The notes beneath the pieces were generated by a model. The model was given only the letters and a program-made list of their open reading frames with translations. It was not told where the DNA came from and ran no database searches. Positions 1-11,886 of a stretch of 64,000 bases of DNA are shown piece by piece. Within the stretch, counting starts at the first letter, position 1, and every line of letters starts with the position of its first letter. The translations under genes and the position numbers were made by a program. Source of the stretch: Clitopilus passeckerianus (taxonomy: Eukaryota; Basidiomycota; Agaricomycetes; Agaricales; Entolomataceae); assembly GCA_944990035.1 (NCBI GenBank), contig CALYLX010000066.1, positions 558,001 to 622,000 on the forward strand, given 5' to 3'.

Positions 1-1725
1 TGAATAGGTTGCGGTGCAGCGGCTGGGGCGGGTTGTTGGGCGGGGGCAGGAAGAGGAGGTTGAGATTGTTGCTGTGAGAAGAGCGCAGAGGTGTTGAGAG
101 AAGTGGACGCCGGTGCAGTTGCAGGAGGTGCTTGTGGGGTGGGGGCCTCTGGCTGCTGAGGGGCAGGTGCAGGTGCAGCAGGCTCTGAAATAGGAGCAGG
201 AGCTGGCTCAGCCTCTGGTGGTGCAGGTGCCTCGGGTTCAGGTCTGGTGTAATATGCGTCAGGAACTTGATCAGCGTGTGTGCTCAATAAACTTACGTGT
301 CAAGAATATCACCACCAAGGCTCAAGCTTCCGAATTGCATTCCAACCTTCTCCAGGCCGGTCCCGAATGATGAAGAGCTTGGCATAACAACTGGTTGGTC
401 GATATTCTTGTACCTTGCACTGTTCCTGTGTGCCACAGAAGCTGGGCGACCAGCCAACTTTGGTGAAGGTGTAGCAGCCACTGCGATTTGGGGAACAGTA
501 GGAGTAGCTAGCGCAATGGGTGCCGGCTCTGACTTGGACGCAGGGAGCGTTGCATGTTCGGGCTCGGCCTTAGCTGAGGTTGGAGGAGCAGGCTCGACCT
601 TCTCTGGTACTGGTTCCGGTTCTTCCGGCTTGGTTTCTTTTGTCGCTGGTTCTGACGGTTTGGGTGGTTCGTCATCCAATGTTGGTGGTTCGGCGGTCGT
701 AGTAGGTGATTCAGGTTCAGGGGCAGGTTCAGATGCAGGTATTGAAGGTACAGATGGTGTTGATACAGATGCAGGAGGCTGTTGAGTTGGTGCAGAAGGT
801 TGTTGAACAGGAGGTTGAGCCACTGGGACAGGTTGAGGAGAGGGAGCAGGTTTGGGTCTAGACATGCGAAAATCTTAGAAAAGCACGTTCAATAAGAGCT
901 TTGAGCGACTTACTTCGCGATTTGGGCCCATGACATCTTGGCAGGAGCGGCAGGCTTTGTGGGAGCCTTTGCAGGTGGCACACCATTGCCGTGACCGTTG
1001 ACTTTCTTGTCCCCAACCACGGGCGCAGAGACGCTGGGCTCTACTGCTGACGACTCTGGAGGAGCGTCTGTCCGTCCATTGGTGACGTGTGCGCCTCCAT
1101 TCTGCTGTGCTTCCACAGCAGGAGTAGCGCCAGCGGCCGAGTCAGTGGGGAGTGGTTGTTCCTTCACTTCTGGAGTCGAAGCAGCGGGAGTGGCATCTGG
1201 CTTGGGGCTACCGATGTGAGGGCTACGTCCGTTAGTGGGAGGACCGCCTCGAGATGAGCCGCCACGTCCACCTCGACCAGCCGCGCCACCTCTGCCGGGA
1301 CCACCCCTTCCACCCCTTCCGCCTCGACCACCACGAGAGTCACCTCGTGAGAATGAATCTTTTGAAGCATGGGCGGAGGTTGGAGCCTTTTTGTCCTTTT
1401 TGGTCGCGACAGTACCCCATTGCTCGTAGTTGCCTCGTGCCGCAAAGTCAGACGACAAAGAAAAAGTTTTTTGCGAGTCTAATGCTCACCTTCAGTAACT
1501 CGAGTAACAGCAAGTTCCAATTCGCCTCCGGTCTCGTTCAAAAGCGATTGGACATCTTTTTTTCGGGTAAGGTGCTGCAATATTGGTGTCGTTTGAATGA
1601 CACTTACCGTCGGATGTAAGAGTCGGGTAGATTTCTTGCAATTGGTGCGCTTGGCTACGGTATTTGAAGCTTTCAAAAGGGTCTTGTTGCTTGTTCGAAC
1701 GAACTTGCGACTTGAAGTGGGACAT
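1..1725 (-). CDS. DEF1: Def1-like CUE-domain protein (partial, 3' end outside window)
   Basis: Five exons are visible on the minus strand: 1725-1608, 1555-1490, 1433-914, 857-297 and 243 to beyond position 1; phases agree at every junction. The first two exons encode a CUE-like helix bundle (motif HQLQEIYPTLTSDD, then LLNETGGELELAVTRVTEG) followed by NYEQWGTV and a lysine-rich stretch. This arrangement matches fungal RNA polymerase II degradation factor Def1, which recruits ubiquitin ligase activity to stalled polymerase. After it comes an RGG/Gly-Arg block, then long low-complexity Pro/Ala/Glu/Gln-rich sequence, as usual in Def1. The C-terminus runs off the window. The divergent neighbour starts at about 2052. 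The Pro/Ala-rich exons also produce long antisense open frames that are not genes. The family call rests on the CUE region and the following motif; the low-complexity tail alone would not support it. Confidence 0.8.
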
Positions 1726-2051
1726 GGTGGAAGGATGGTGGCAGGAGAATAAGATATTTTATCATTTATTTTCTAATTTCACAGTAAATGAAAATAAACT
1801 CGTGGGAATAATTATGTACCCCCCTTGTTCCCCTATCCGTTCCGCAATTCTCTTGTGATTATTTTGCCAGAAAGTGTCTGTAGAATAACAATTATTGCAC
1901 CTGAATCTTTAGAATTTCTTTAATATTCTTTCAGTATTTTGCACATGGTTGACCACTTTTTAACCGAAAAGACTTCCATCAGAGGAAATTATCCCCAAAT
2001 GAACATCTTCATATGCAGATAATCCGACTTTCAACTCTATTTTCTTCCACA
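1726..2051. other. Divergent intergenic region
   Basis: This 326 bp AT-rich stretch lies between the start codons of the Def1-like gene (minus) and the RA-like gene (plus), so it should hold both promoters. I see no clear TATA box or repeated motif in it. Confidence 0.5.
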
Positions 2052-3242
2052 ATGGAGACTTCACGGCAAGAGCTGCACTATAACCACTACAGCCGAACGC
2101 CAGGATTCTATTCGCCTCCTAGCAATGTTCATCGTTCTCAGCAGCCAAGAAACCCGTTGACAAGCCCTATTTCACCGCTGGGAGCATCAACTTCAAAGAG
2201 GGACAGGATTCTTGTCGTTGTAACAGCAGACGCAGAGAGGTACACCCCAGTGGATGTCACGGATTTCTTGAACGACGGCTCTACGATTCGTGCAAGGATA
2301 TGCAACAAGGTCAGTCAGACTGACTTTGCTCTGTACCAGCTTAACCGACACTCTCACAGCTCGGCATACTGGACGCAGCAGAACAAGCACAATCGCTGAT
2401 CTACGAAACGGAGATTGGTTCAGATGCCTGGGGACACTCTCTAAACGATGATAATCTGTCGTCTATGTGCAGAGAGCGAGGCGATACCAAAGGCTCGCTA
2501 GCATTCATCGTTGAACGCCTGGGTTCTCGCAGAAGGGCGGCCAGACGGGGACGGAATTCCCCTCTATCGCCAGATTACCAGTCCTCGGACATCGAGTCAA
2601 CGACAAGCGACCATTCAAATGCTGGAACCGCACAAGTACAGTCTCAAACGAGGAGACGAAATCGTTCTCATACAGTAGATAGCAGGGTATGTTTTGTTTT
2701 CGCATCCCTCGTCCTCATAAACTAATCCATACTTCAAGACACAGGTGCCACCACCACAAACACCCGATAGCTCACATTCTCTATCAAATGGACTCCGCTC
2801 ACCACCGCTCCGTCCTGCACAAGCAAGAGAACCGAGCAACAGCATTTCACCAACCTCATCCACCTCACCACCATCGGGACACCCCAACTTCGTCTTGAGT
2901 AGCCACAACGGAACGCATGTACCCCATGCCCTTCCCCCAACGCCTGACGACCCGCCGCCCATATCCACCCACCACACCCAAACCCAACTTCCATCTCCTC
3001 CCGAACATTCGCCCCAGCAACCTCGGCAACAACGAAGACCCGTCCGCCCACTCCCTGCAATACCCACACCTACCTCGGCACCAAGCCCGCCCTTCTCCAG
3101 CGGCGCCGATCACTATCCGAGATCCATTAGCATGACGACCGCAACGAGCAATGCTACTGGCGGTTCAGGCGGTTCAGGCGGCGGTGCTAATTCTCAGTCG
3201 ACAAGTCCAAATTTGAATGATATTGAAGATTTCTATGCTTGA
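2052..3242 (+). CDS. Short protein resembling the N-terminal RA-like domain of BCK1/STE11-type MAPKKKs, no kinase domain
   Basis: Three exons in phase: 2052-2309, 2360-2686 and 2745-3242, giving about 360 residues (an in-frame ATG at 2013 is an alternative start). Residues about 50-150 contain RILVVVTADAERYTPVDVT, then IYETEIGSDAWGHSL and CRERGDTKGSLAFIVERL. From memory this pattern matches the ubiquitin-like/Ras-association-like segment at the N-terminus of basidiomycete cell-wall-integrity MAPKKKs. The rest is Ser/Pro-rich and ends in an acidic NLNDIEDFYA. No protein kinase glycine loop, HRD or DFG motif is seen here or in the next kilobase. It may be a free-standing regulatory paralogue or a gene truncated by duplication. 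The splice model is well supported; the family assignment is moderate. Confidence 0.6.
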
Positions 3243-4489
3243 TAACCTTCTTCTTCGCGTTCATCACCTCACCTCACCCTCATCCATGCCATCCTAGTTT
3301 GCATGTAACCTCGAATTCACCCAAATCCAAATCTTTCGCTTTAGTGGTCTAGAATCTCTGATCTGGACATGCTCGCCTGCGGTCGACGGGCGTTCCTTAA
3401 CTTTCGCCCAAGAGAAAGAGGACATTATATCATGCCCTAGCTCATCGGATACCGGGCCATGCCATTGGACCAAAGTTCCCCTTTGCAAGAGACGCTAAAG
3501 CTAAGGTTCCCCAAGCTTGAATCAAGATTCTCACAGGTCCTCCCCCACTGAATGCATCTTACACACCCTTATACCCCACTCCTCACCGGCTGTTGACCTA
3601 CCCGAACTAGTCTGACGCAGCACCGTCAATAGCGGGCTTGGGAGGTTAATCTCGAAAGACTCGGATGCAGTTGCGCTCTCCGAGGTACGAACCTGGAGAA
3701 GCCGCGGGTTTCATTGCTCGAGTCGTATCTATCCCTATCCCAGGCCCGACAATACCTTCCTGGCCTCGCATTGAAGCTTGCTATCTCCCCTCGAACGACG
3801 AACGCTTCATTTCGACGGAATGAAGAGCCACATAGCATTCCGCTCGCGTTGCAATACAGGCGCAACTGCATTATGAACTGCGTTAGCCTATCCCGTCTCT
3901 AAGATGATAAGCTCGGTGCATACCCATGTGCATCTCAACGGGGCACAAGCTACTCTAGGCGTTGCATCAATTCAATTGTGTCATCCGAGTTGTGAGTACC
4001 GTTGCCACTCGAAAGTTCAAGTCTATTTGCAGCGGAAGGGCACACATGTGGGATTCAAGCCTCAGGGATTACCTGGTTCTGCAGGAGATTTGGGGAGGGG
4101 AAGGGGAGGAAGGAATAAGCGCTCGGTGGCTTTGAGTTCTCGGCATCTTTAGGAGTTGGATTGAACAGTGTCTCTTGGTTAGGCTCGGCGCGCCATTACC
4201 GCCGTGCTGGTTCTTGGGACATGTGGACATGCGAATTGGGTTACGACAACGAAATGCACACCTATTTCAACTTCTTCCTACATACTATTCTTATCCATCA
4301 ACACCATCGTCGTCATCATGAACTTCACTCCAATTCTTCATGTTTCCTTATTCATTCGATTTACAGAATACACTTTCATTTATTCATTGGGACTTTTGGG
4401 TAGGATGGTCAAGGGAATTGGTTACAGTCACCGCCAATGTATATAGCAAGCAAGCAATGTCGTTCGGTTTTGGATATAACATGTCGCTA
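3243..4489. other. Intergenic, no gene seen
   Basis: About 1.25 kb between the 3' ends of the RA-like gene (plus) and the GMC oxidoreductase (minus). Open frames here are short, overlap on both strands and have no recognisable motif. Convergent 3' UTRs probably take up part of it. Confidence 0.5.
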
Positions 4490-7267
4490 TTACGAACGAA
4501 TAAGTTCTGCCGCACGCTCGCCGATTGCATAGGCTAGAGGCTGGAATATGCGAAGAGGTCAATTTCGAGCAAAAGCTGGTGATTCACCGGGATACGAACC
4601 TGGGTATGTGCAGATACAAGAACAGGTAAAACGGATGCATCCACGACGCGAATATTCGAGGTCCTGGTTAACCATTAGGACATGTTTCCAATATAGATCT
4701 CGCTCGACTTACCCATAGACTTTCAGTTGCGAGTCGACGACGCCGTTTTTGTTGCGAGGAAGAAGCCCGGCGGTTCCTACTCCGTGATAGTTGAGGTAGA
4801 GATTTTCGGAGACAAACTGGCGCTTTCATTAGTACACCTTAGGCATTCTAGTCGTTCGATGGACCCACATCTTCCCATTGGCCTTGAGTTGTGACGTTGG
4901 CTATCGGAAGGACGAATCAGGCCTAATGTTCCACATCAAAACGATCGTGCCGAAGCCAAAAACTCACGTCCTGGGAACACCTCCTCCGCAATAATCTGCG
5001 AATATGCCTTGGTCTGGAACAACTTTCGTGCATAAGCAGCTACTTTAGCTAGGAACCAACGATCCCAATCCGATTCGAATGCATTCGCATCGGCGATTGG
5101 ATGGTCGTTTATCGAGGAAGAGTTGATATGCTAGGTGAAAAGTTAAAACTTAGTCACTGAATGGGGGAACAATGAACTCACAATATTGCCACGCGAAAGA
5201 GGATGTAGGTGGACTATGGAGATTGAGACATAGCTTGTATTCGGCTCCTTGTTGTTTCCTGCCGAAAATGAATTGAACTTGGTCACGAAACCTTTTCTAA
5301 GCTCAAACATCGTTTGGATTTTGGGCGACAACTCACGAGTTGGAACTCGGCCTGAGGGACACCGTTGAAGACACCGTTGCGGATGATATCGAATTGCTCT
5401 TGCGAGATAGAAGGTGGCTTCTTGCTGAGAATCTTACGCGCTTCTTGAAGCTCGGCTGGGGTGAGGATCTTGTCGGCCGGTGCGAAATTGAGCACACAAT
5501 TTGCGAATGTCTGCCATCCTTGTCGTTGTTTGTATAATTCTTCTTGCTGATGCGGGTATCAGTCTTGGGAATGAAAGGAAGGGAATCTGGGAACGCGAAC
5601 CTCAGCAGCAAGTGTGGCATTGTAGCTCAAAGCATCAAAGGATAGATAAGGCGGTTTGAGCTTGTACGTCAGAATTGACAACGTACTGTTAAACATTGGT
5701 TAAACAAGTTAGCGGGGCCTCACCTGAGAAGGGCTCTTCTACTTACTGGTCTTCATACCCCTCACCAACACCGGGCAGATCTACAACGCTTTTAATTCCG
5801 ATGCCTCCAAGCCTCTTTTTCTCTCCGATTCCTGATAGCTCGAGAAGCTGGGGTGTACGAAGGAAGCCAGCGGATAGGATGACTTCGCCTCCCTTCTTGG
5901 TCTTGGCGAATTGGGCGGAGTTATCGGGGAAGTTGACTTGCACGCCCGAGGCGGTGACGAGAGAAGATGTTGAAAAGCCAGCGGTAGTGTTGACTTTGGC
6001 TGCTAGGGCATGGTCGAAGACAACAAGGTTCGGGCGGGATAGTACGGGGTTGACTAAAGTGGAGAGAACGTGTCAAAACAAATACTGGTCCACTGCAGCG
6101 GAGGCTTACTATACGCAAACTCAGAAGTCTCACGAACCGCGTTGTCCGTGGAGGTGAGAGTATAGTAGACACCCGCGTTGTCGCCGCTATAAGCATCCTT
6201 GTTAAACCTGTGGCCAAGTTCAACAGAGGCGTTGATCAGTAGCTGATGTTGGCTATGAAAAAGTCAGCAACTTGTAGATGGAGCGGAACTCAGGAGTCAA
6301 ATGCGTACATGAAGTTGATATTCGGGAATGACACATTCACAGGTCCGCTAAAGCCCACTGATTGAGGGTTGACAGTGTACCCAAATTCATGCACCAAGCT
6401 GGGAGAGGGGACGTTCAGTGTTTCCGCCTAAATAGTTTGCCATTTAGATCGGTGTTCAACGGTTTTTGTTTTATATAAACGGCTGGACTTACCTTTCGCA
6501 TGGCACCATAGAAGGTGTTCCAGTTCCATCCTTTTGAGCCGAGCTTCTCGATGGCATCGAATTCGGACTTGTGCCCACGCGTCCAAACCATGCCATTGAT
6601 TGCGCTTCCTCCACCGAGGACCTGGGTGGGTGACAGTTAGCATACAGCTAGCCGCGAGACGGTAGATATTACAAGCCGTACCTTGCCAGAGGAGATATTG
6701 ATAGTCTTGTTAGCAGCATGAACTTGTGGTACTGTCTATTTCATGGTAGATCATTAGCCTAAGCTCCTGAGAGAAACGATCTTCACTCACAGAGTCCAGC
6801 CAGTCGATGTCAGTGGCAATGAACTTGAACGAGTTCCCGGGGACCGTAACGAGAGGACTGAGGAATAATTATGAGCGAACATGGCTGACTGGTAATGCTC
6901 AGGGACTTACTCATTAACGCCGGATCTGCCTGCTTCGAGAACCAGAACAGACTTGGAAGGGTCTTCTGAGAGACGACGCGCAACGGCCAAGCCTGATATT
7001 CCACCTCCAACAACGATCTAGTAAACCATAACACGTCGTCATTAGGTCGAGAGTTCGTTGCATAGGAGACTTCGCGTACATAACTTGAAGACGATTCAGT
7101 CATCAGTACACTGGCTCACATCAACGAAAGCCGTTCTACACTCACTCAAAACTTGTGTTCTGCAGGATAGCCTTGCCTTCATCTGCAGCCGTACTCAAAT
7201 CCACAAGCTTCGCGTGTACGCACGCCGTGAAGACCCAAGCAACCAAAGCCAACGCTCTGAAACCCAT
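4490..7267 (-). CDS. GMC oxidoreductase (AA3_2, aryl-alcohol oxidase/glucose oxidase-like), secreted
   Basis: FAD-dependent oxidoreductase of the glucose-methanol-choline family, probably extracellular and producing H2O2 from an alcohol or sugar. I traced 17 exons with consistent phases, 618 residues: 7267-7146, 7083-7080, 7017-6911, 6857-6791, 6735-6682, 6621-6493, 6427-6309, 6252-6110, 6053-5747, 5685-5601, 5546-5337, 5277-5182, 5130-4968, 4900-4869, 4816-4713, 4663-4600, 4540-4490. The start gives a signal peptide ([17 protein letters not shown]). The FAD motif is [18 protein letters not shown] signature 1 is GGGSAINGM; signature 2 is [20 protein letters not shown]. The C-terminus has the conserved histidine pair (NYHGVGTAG and SAHTQ) and [10 protein letters not shown]. 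Exon 2 is only 4 nt. A TAG reached by reading past 4600 is removed by the last intron. The substrate cannot be told from sequence. Confidence 0.93.
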
Positions 7268-7919
7268 CTTAGACCCTTTTCAGCCGCTATAGAGCAAAAG
7301 TAAACAAAGTGGAGACCGTGTGAGGACGAATCGCGTCATTGAGTAGTCTGTCGGCCAGTATTTATGCCCATGCGAAGACGAAGCGAGGTAGAAGTCGTCG
7401 GCAAACTTCACGTAAGAGATTCTCTGACAGATTGGTGATACAAATCATGTGGAAATTGACAATTGCAACGTAGTCTGAGCCGTAGAGAAAGCAGAAGATA
7501 CCGAGTTAAACTGGAGTGTAGTGGCCAAACATCAAACGTCTAAAAACGACGATTGACAGTATCTGGCAGAGATTATATGGGTGGTGCTCGATCATCGAGA
7601 CCTCGACCAAATGCTGCTAGATCCTTATTGATGTCGCTAAGATCCTTAACTCGACGATCGATCCAAGAAATTCTTTTTTCAGTTTCCTTTTCTTACATTG
7701 GTTGATGGAATACAGGATGGAAAAAGCGACTAATGAAAGCTGAAAAGTGTCGTGCAGGTCAAGGCGTCCCAAGAATGATATCGTGATATAAAAAACAATC
7801 AGTGAACCGTACTAATGTTACTGGGTGGTGACTCAAATAGCGGGATAAGAGAGGGACTGAGGTGCTGATAACTAGAACCACACACACAAACCAGTGCTCA
7901 GTGTCCGAGGAGGAACAGT
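7268..7919. other. Intergenic, GMC promoter and eIF5A 3' flank
   Basis: About 650 bp, holding the upstream region of the GMC gene and the 3' end of eIF5A, both on the minus strand. No coding potential or clear promoter element is seen. Confidence 0.5.
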
Positions 7920-8761
7920 CTAGGAACTGCCCTTGGGAGCCTCCTTGACGGAGATGGCCTGCGGAAATAGAAGTTCAGACCGGACCCAAGTCGCCAAAGG
8001 TTGGAGGGACGTACCTGCTCCTCGTCCATGGCGGAAACAATGGTGACCAAGAGGTCCTTGCCTGCGTCAAAGTCGTCCTGGATCTGCTTGCCAAGATCAC
8101 CGTCGGGAACCTTAACATCATCCTTGGAGACACCGTCCTGGTTCATGAGGTTAAGGAAACCGTCGTCAATGTTGACCTGTTAAGCGACCATGTAAGTATC
8201 GGATTCGCGAAGATAAACTATTGTTTGGCCACTAACGAGTTGGTATTCGTTACGCCTGACGTTGGGAACATCCATGTTGTGGGTAGAGGGAGAGATATCT
8301 TCCTGTGGTCGGTATATCAGAAATGTTTGTGTGAGCGAGCTCTAGCACCTGTCACTCACAAGCTTCTTGCCAGTGAAGATCTGGGGAGATATATGTCAGA
8401 AATCACGGACAAAAGTTCGCTGAATGGACACATACATCCGTAGCGACAAGATGGACCTTGGCGTGACCGTGCTTTCCAGTCTTGGAGGTGGACATGTCGA
8501 CGATCTTGCATGGGCGGCCTGTTTGATCGCAAGATCATAAGTAACTCGATGCACCGATAGATTCAGCTCTGTTGACCTTTGATGACAACGTGACCGTTCT
8601 TGCGGAGGGCCGAGCATTGCATAGGGAACGTCAAGGACGCGCCGGCGGACGCCTATGATTTCGCGATGAGATTAGAAGCTGTTGGAAATTGTGATCGAGG
8701 CGATAAGATATGAAATACAGACCTGCTCGAAGACCTGATTGTGGGCCTCGTCGTCGGACAT
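7920..8761 (-). CDS. eIF5A: Eukaryotic translation initiation factor 5A
   Basis: Seven exons in phase: 8761-8723, 8652-8577, 8518-8436, 8380-8360, 8302-8237, 8176-8015, 7958-7920, giving 161 residues, the normal size. The protein promotes elongation and termination, notably at proline runs, and is modified to hypusine on a single lysine. The hypusine loop [12 protein letters not shown] is present, with the modified lysine at about residue 54. The N-terminal SH3-like domain ([21 protein letters not shown]) and the C-terminal OB-fold domain are both intact. Six introns in a 486 nt coding sequence show how finely genes are split in this genome. It is divergent from the LIM gene, with 260 bp between start codons. 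There is no sign of a second copy in the window. Confidence 0.97.
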
Positions 8762-9021
8762 TTTTTAAACGATAGAAATGAAAGAAATTCGGTGGTGGTG
8801 GTACTGGATTATCGTCCGATTGGATGGAGAAGGACAGAAACCAGAGCTATCCAAATTTTTTACCACATCTGTTAACTTTTCATACTCCGCCGATTTGCTG
8901 ACAAAGGATTGATGCCCTTGGCGACCAATCAAATGCAGTGCTGTGCAAATGATCCTGGTGGAGACAACGGCTGCAGCGGACTAGCGGCGCAGAGTCAGCT
9001 TGCGATTGAATTACTACAACC

Positions 9022-10466
9022 ATGCATCCCTTTGGAGGTACTCAGATATGTCCAAAATGCTCGAAAGCTGTCTATGCAGCAGAGCAGGTGAGTGTCAATT
9101 ACAAGCCAAGATATAGAAGATTGATTGAATCCCATTTACCAAGGTTATGGGTCCGGGAAGAAAGGTGTGCAGATCATTCGAATCTTCGATAGAAGTCATT
9201 GTACTGACACCTGCGCTAGCTCTTCCATAAGGTTGGCTACATTGATTCCAGGAATCTAGAACCATTCTAAGAGGATATTCTACAGCCATGTCTTGCTTGT
9301 ATGAACTGCAAGAGGCGATTAGATTCGTACACCTTGTTAGAGCATGACGAAATGGTGCGTTAATGGCGTAACTCACATCTCATACCCTACGCTGACGTCC
9401 ATGCCTTAGCCGTATTGGTGCGCCACAGCAATGTATCTGCCTATAATTGAATCCTAATTCTCTGCAGTAAACCATGCCATGTCAAGCTCTTTGGCACTCG
9501 CGATCTACGAACGGCGAACCATCCCTACAGACCTCATACTCCCGATAATTCCTCCTCTCCACCTCGCGTTGCTTCCCCAGCACGTCAATTATCCACTGAT
9601 ACGACGATACCCAAGCTCAAAGTGAACCGATCCCTCAGCCCGACCAACACCTCCTTCCCTACATCCTCCTTCGGCTCATTACCACCACAGGAAGAGCCAC
9701 AATTTGAAGACAGAGAGCTGCCCGCAGACGCATCGTCCACAATCCACGAAGAAGAAAGCGAGCAGCTTGCAGATATACCTTCCACCCCTTCAAAGAAGGC
9801 TACCCCTATTTCGACACCGTCCAACTCAGGTCGACCTGGCTACGGGATGCTGCCTCGAACAGGTGCTCTCAGCCCCACGAGAAGTAACGGATCATCATAC
9901 TCTTTCTCCTCTTCAGCAGGGAGACCCGGTCATAAATCCAATGCTAGCCTCCCTGTGAATGGTACCAACGGAACTTCGGATGCTAATGGTAACCCTGAGG
10001 CGCCCTCGATCAAGCCTCTTATGCAGACCGCAACGGGGACACGTTATGGGGCTGCTCTGAATGGCGGTGTTGGTGTTCAGCTTACGGGAACGGCGGGTTC
10101 TCCCAGGCGTTGGATGGCGTCAAGTAACCCGACATGTCCTAGGTGTAACAAGAGTGTGTATTTTGCAGAACAGGTTCGTGTTGGATTGCTTTCGATTGGA
10201 TATTGGGGGATATTGATGCATTTGGGTGTAGGTCAAGGCAGTCGGCAAGACGTTCCATAAAGGCTGTTTGCGTTGTGTGGAGTGCAGTACTCTTCTTGAC
10301 TCGAGTCGGTTGAGAGATCATGATGGGGATCCTATCTGTATGAGATGTTATGGAAAGGTGTGTTCACGATTGCGCTGATAGTTGTCGACAACGATGCTAA
10401 GACGCTGAATAGGTGCATGGCCCACAAGGATCTGGATATGCTCTGCTAGGCAAGGCAGGAGCTTAG
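9022..10466 (+). CDS. Two-LIM-domain protein
   Basis: Eight exons in phase: 9022-9087, 9144-9164, 9220-9231, 9286-9354, 9410-9417, 9468-10173, 10232-10357, 10413-10466, giving 353 residues. LIM domain 1 (residues about 10-66) reads CPKC, then HKPCLACMNC, then CKPC. A Ser/Pro/Thr-rich linker of roughly 200 residues follows. LIM domain 2 reads CPRC, HKGCLRCVEC and CMRC. LIM domains are double zinc fingers that bind proteins; small two-LIM proteins of the CRP type link signalling to the actin cytoskeleton or to transcription. LIM domain 1 is spread over six exons, two of them only 12 nt and 8 nt long. The C-terminus ends in a short glycine-rich tail (GPQGSGYALLGKAGA). The zinc ligands are complete in both domains. 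The specific biological role is not visible. Confidence 0.92.
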
Positions 10467-10577
10467 GACTGTTCATTAGACTTGGAGACGATTTCATTCT
10501 ATTTATGACCCAATGTATTATTTTATGACTTTTTAACGATATATTACTTCCCATCCCTCTACTTACTACGCTACGCC

Positions 10578-11886
10578 TCATGCTGTGATGATCAAAACCT
10601 GCTCATCTACTCTCCATTCCGCTTTCGCCCCATCCACGTTGAGGGCTCTCTGCCTCTTCAGCGTCAATGTATTGTTCGGTTCTGCGTTCCGATTGTCTCC
10701 ACCATCCTCGGCCGAGCTGAGCATTACTGAAACCTTGGTTGAAGCCTTTGCTACGATTTCGGCATCGGATAATGTGAGGTCGACGTCAAGAATGGGGTAA
10801 TCAGGGATCTGAAGTATAAATCTTCGGGGCTCGATGTCAAGACTTGATTGCCCGATGAGGATGCGTGTCTGGACGGTTGCGGTTATGATCGAAACTTAGA
10901 GGAGTGCGATGAAAGAAACCCACAAGGCTGGGGACGTTCACTGTTATCTGTATTTTGGTGTCCTGCTTAGACCACCTCCAAGTTGGCTTTGACTTCGTTC
11001 CAGCTGCGCCATTTGGCTTAGTCGGCGCTGAGACCGAGGAACCGGTTTTCTTTAGTATTCCCTTCGGCTTGTCAGTCTGACTTTGGCTTGGTGGAGATGT
11101 AATATCCGGTGCGACTTCTTCGATAAGAGGGCCCTTGTTCTTGACAGGTATCTTCTTCTCTCCAAGGAGTACAGGACTCGTGGCAGCGTCGGCGGGTATT
11201 GGAACCGAAGATAGCAGAGCAGTTGGAATGTTTACGGTTCGCGGGGTCAATTTTCCCTTTGACGCGATGTTGGGCGTCCCGATCTGTCGTGACAGAACCA
11301 GACCTAATTGCGCTTCGATTCGTTGTAATGCGAGTTCTGTGGGAGGATGATATAAGTTCACGAATAATGAAATGGGGGTTTGCGGACAAACCGATGATGA
11401 ACAGTTTGAACTCAGGATCTGTCAAAGTACGTATCTTGATGGAGTTGTGGTATATGCAGTCAAATACAAGAGACAGTTTTCCAGCTAAGCATAGCAAGAC
11501 AAGTCAGTACCGGGAAGGGAATCGAGAGCGCGTCGCTTTGTGGCATTGCATTGCATACCTTTGTCCTTGTCCTGCCTCCCTTCTGATACAATTACAGGCA
11601 CATACCAGCCTTCTGGGTTATCCTCATCCACATCTTCGCCTTGCATTGCTCTTTGAATGACATCTTCACTCCCAGGCGGTGGAGGTGGGACATTTGCATC
11701 CCAAGCAATATTAATGAAGACTTTCAACCCAATCGGGAGAGGTACCCGGTCTGGTTTTGAAGGTTCAAGTACATTCTGACCCTTTAAAGAAGGCTGTGGC
11801 GCAGCCGTAAACACAGCAGGCTGCTGCAACGATGATTTGATACAAAAGCCAGCGATGGGTTTGAGGTCAATAGCAGTGGTGGCCAT
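10578..11886 (-). CDS. PIH1: PIH1 domain protein (R2TP complex, PIH1D1-like)
   Basis: Four exons in phase: 11886-11559, 11484-11392, 11336-10924, 10868-10578, giving 374 residues. The N-terminal PIH1 domain shows PGFCIKSS-like IAGFCIKSS, KVFINIAWD, the WYVPVIVSE strand and a conserved DCIYHNS segment. A Ser/Pro/Lys-rich linker leads to a C-terminal CS-like beta-sandwich (KIQITVNVPSL, LDIEPRRFILQIPDYPILDVDL). PIH1 proteins join Rvb1, Rvb2 and Tah1 in the R2TP chaperone complex, which with Hsp90 assembles box C/D snoRNPs, PIKK kinases and RNA polymerase II. An open frame continues upstream of the chosen ATG to about 12021, so a longer N-terminus cannot be excluded, but the chosen start agrees with the expected beginning of the domain. 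Its 3' end lies 111 bp from that of the convergent LIM gene. Confidence 0.85.

Noticed and set aside
297..785. Plus-strand Gly/Ser/Val-rich open frame opposite the Def1-like gene
   Set aside because: It is the complement of low-complexity Pro/Ala/Glu coding sequence and has no independent support.
4540..4600. Premature TAG near the end of the GMC gene
   Set aside because: An intron with a GTTCGT donor at 4599 and a TTCCAG acceptor before 4540 removes it and restores the conserved [13 protein letters not shown] end.
4590..4690. tRNA-like block on the minus strand (D-arm-like TCCT...AGGA and GGTTCGTATCCCGG)
   Set aside because: It is the C-terminal coding region of the GMC oxidoreductase ([15 protein letters not shown]) plus the next intron; the T-stem has a mismatch and no acceptor stem forms.
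10868..10924. Early stop of the PIH1 protein after VPSLVGFF
   Set aside because: A 55-nt intron (GTGGGT to GTCCAG) leads into the second half of the CS domain, so the gene is intact.
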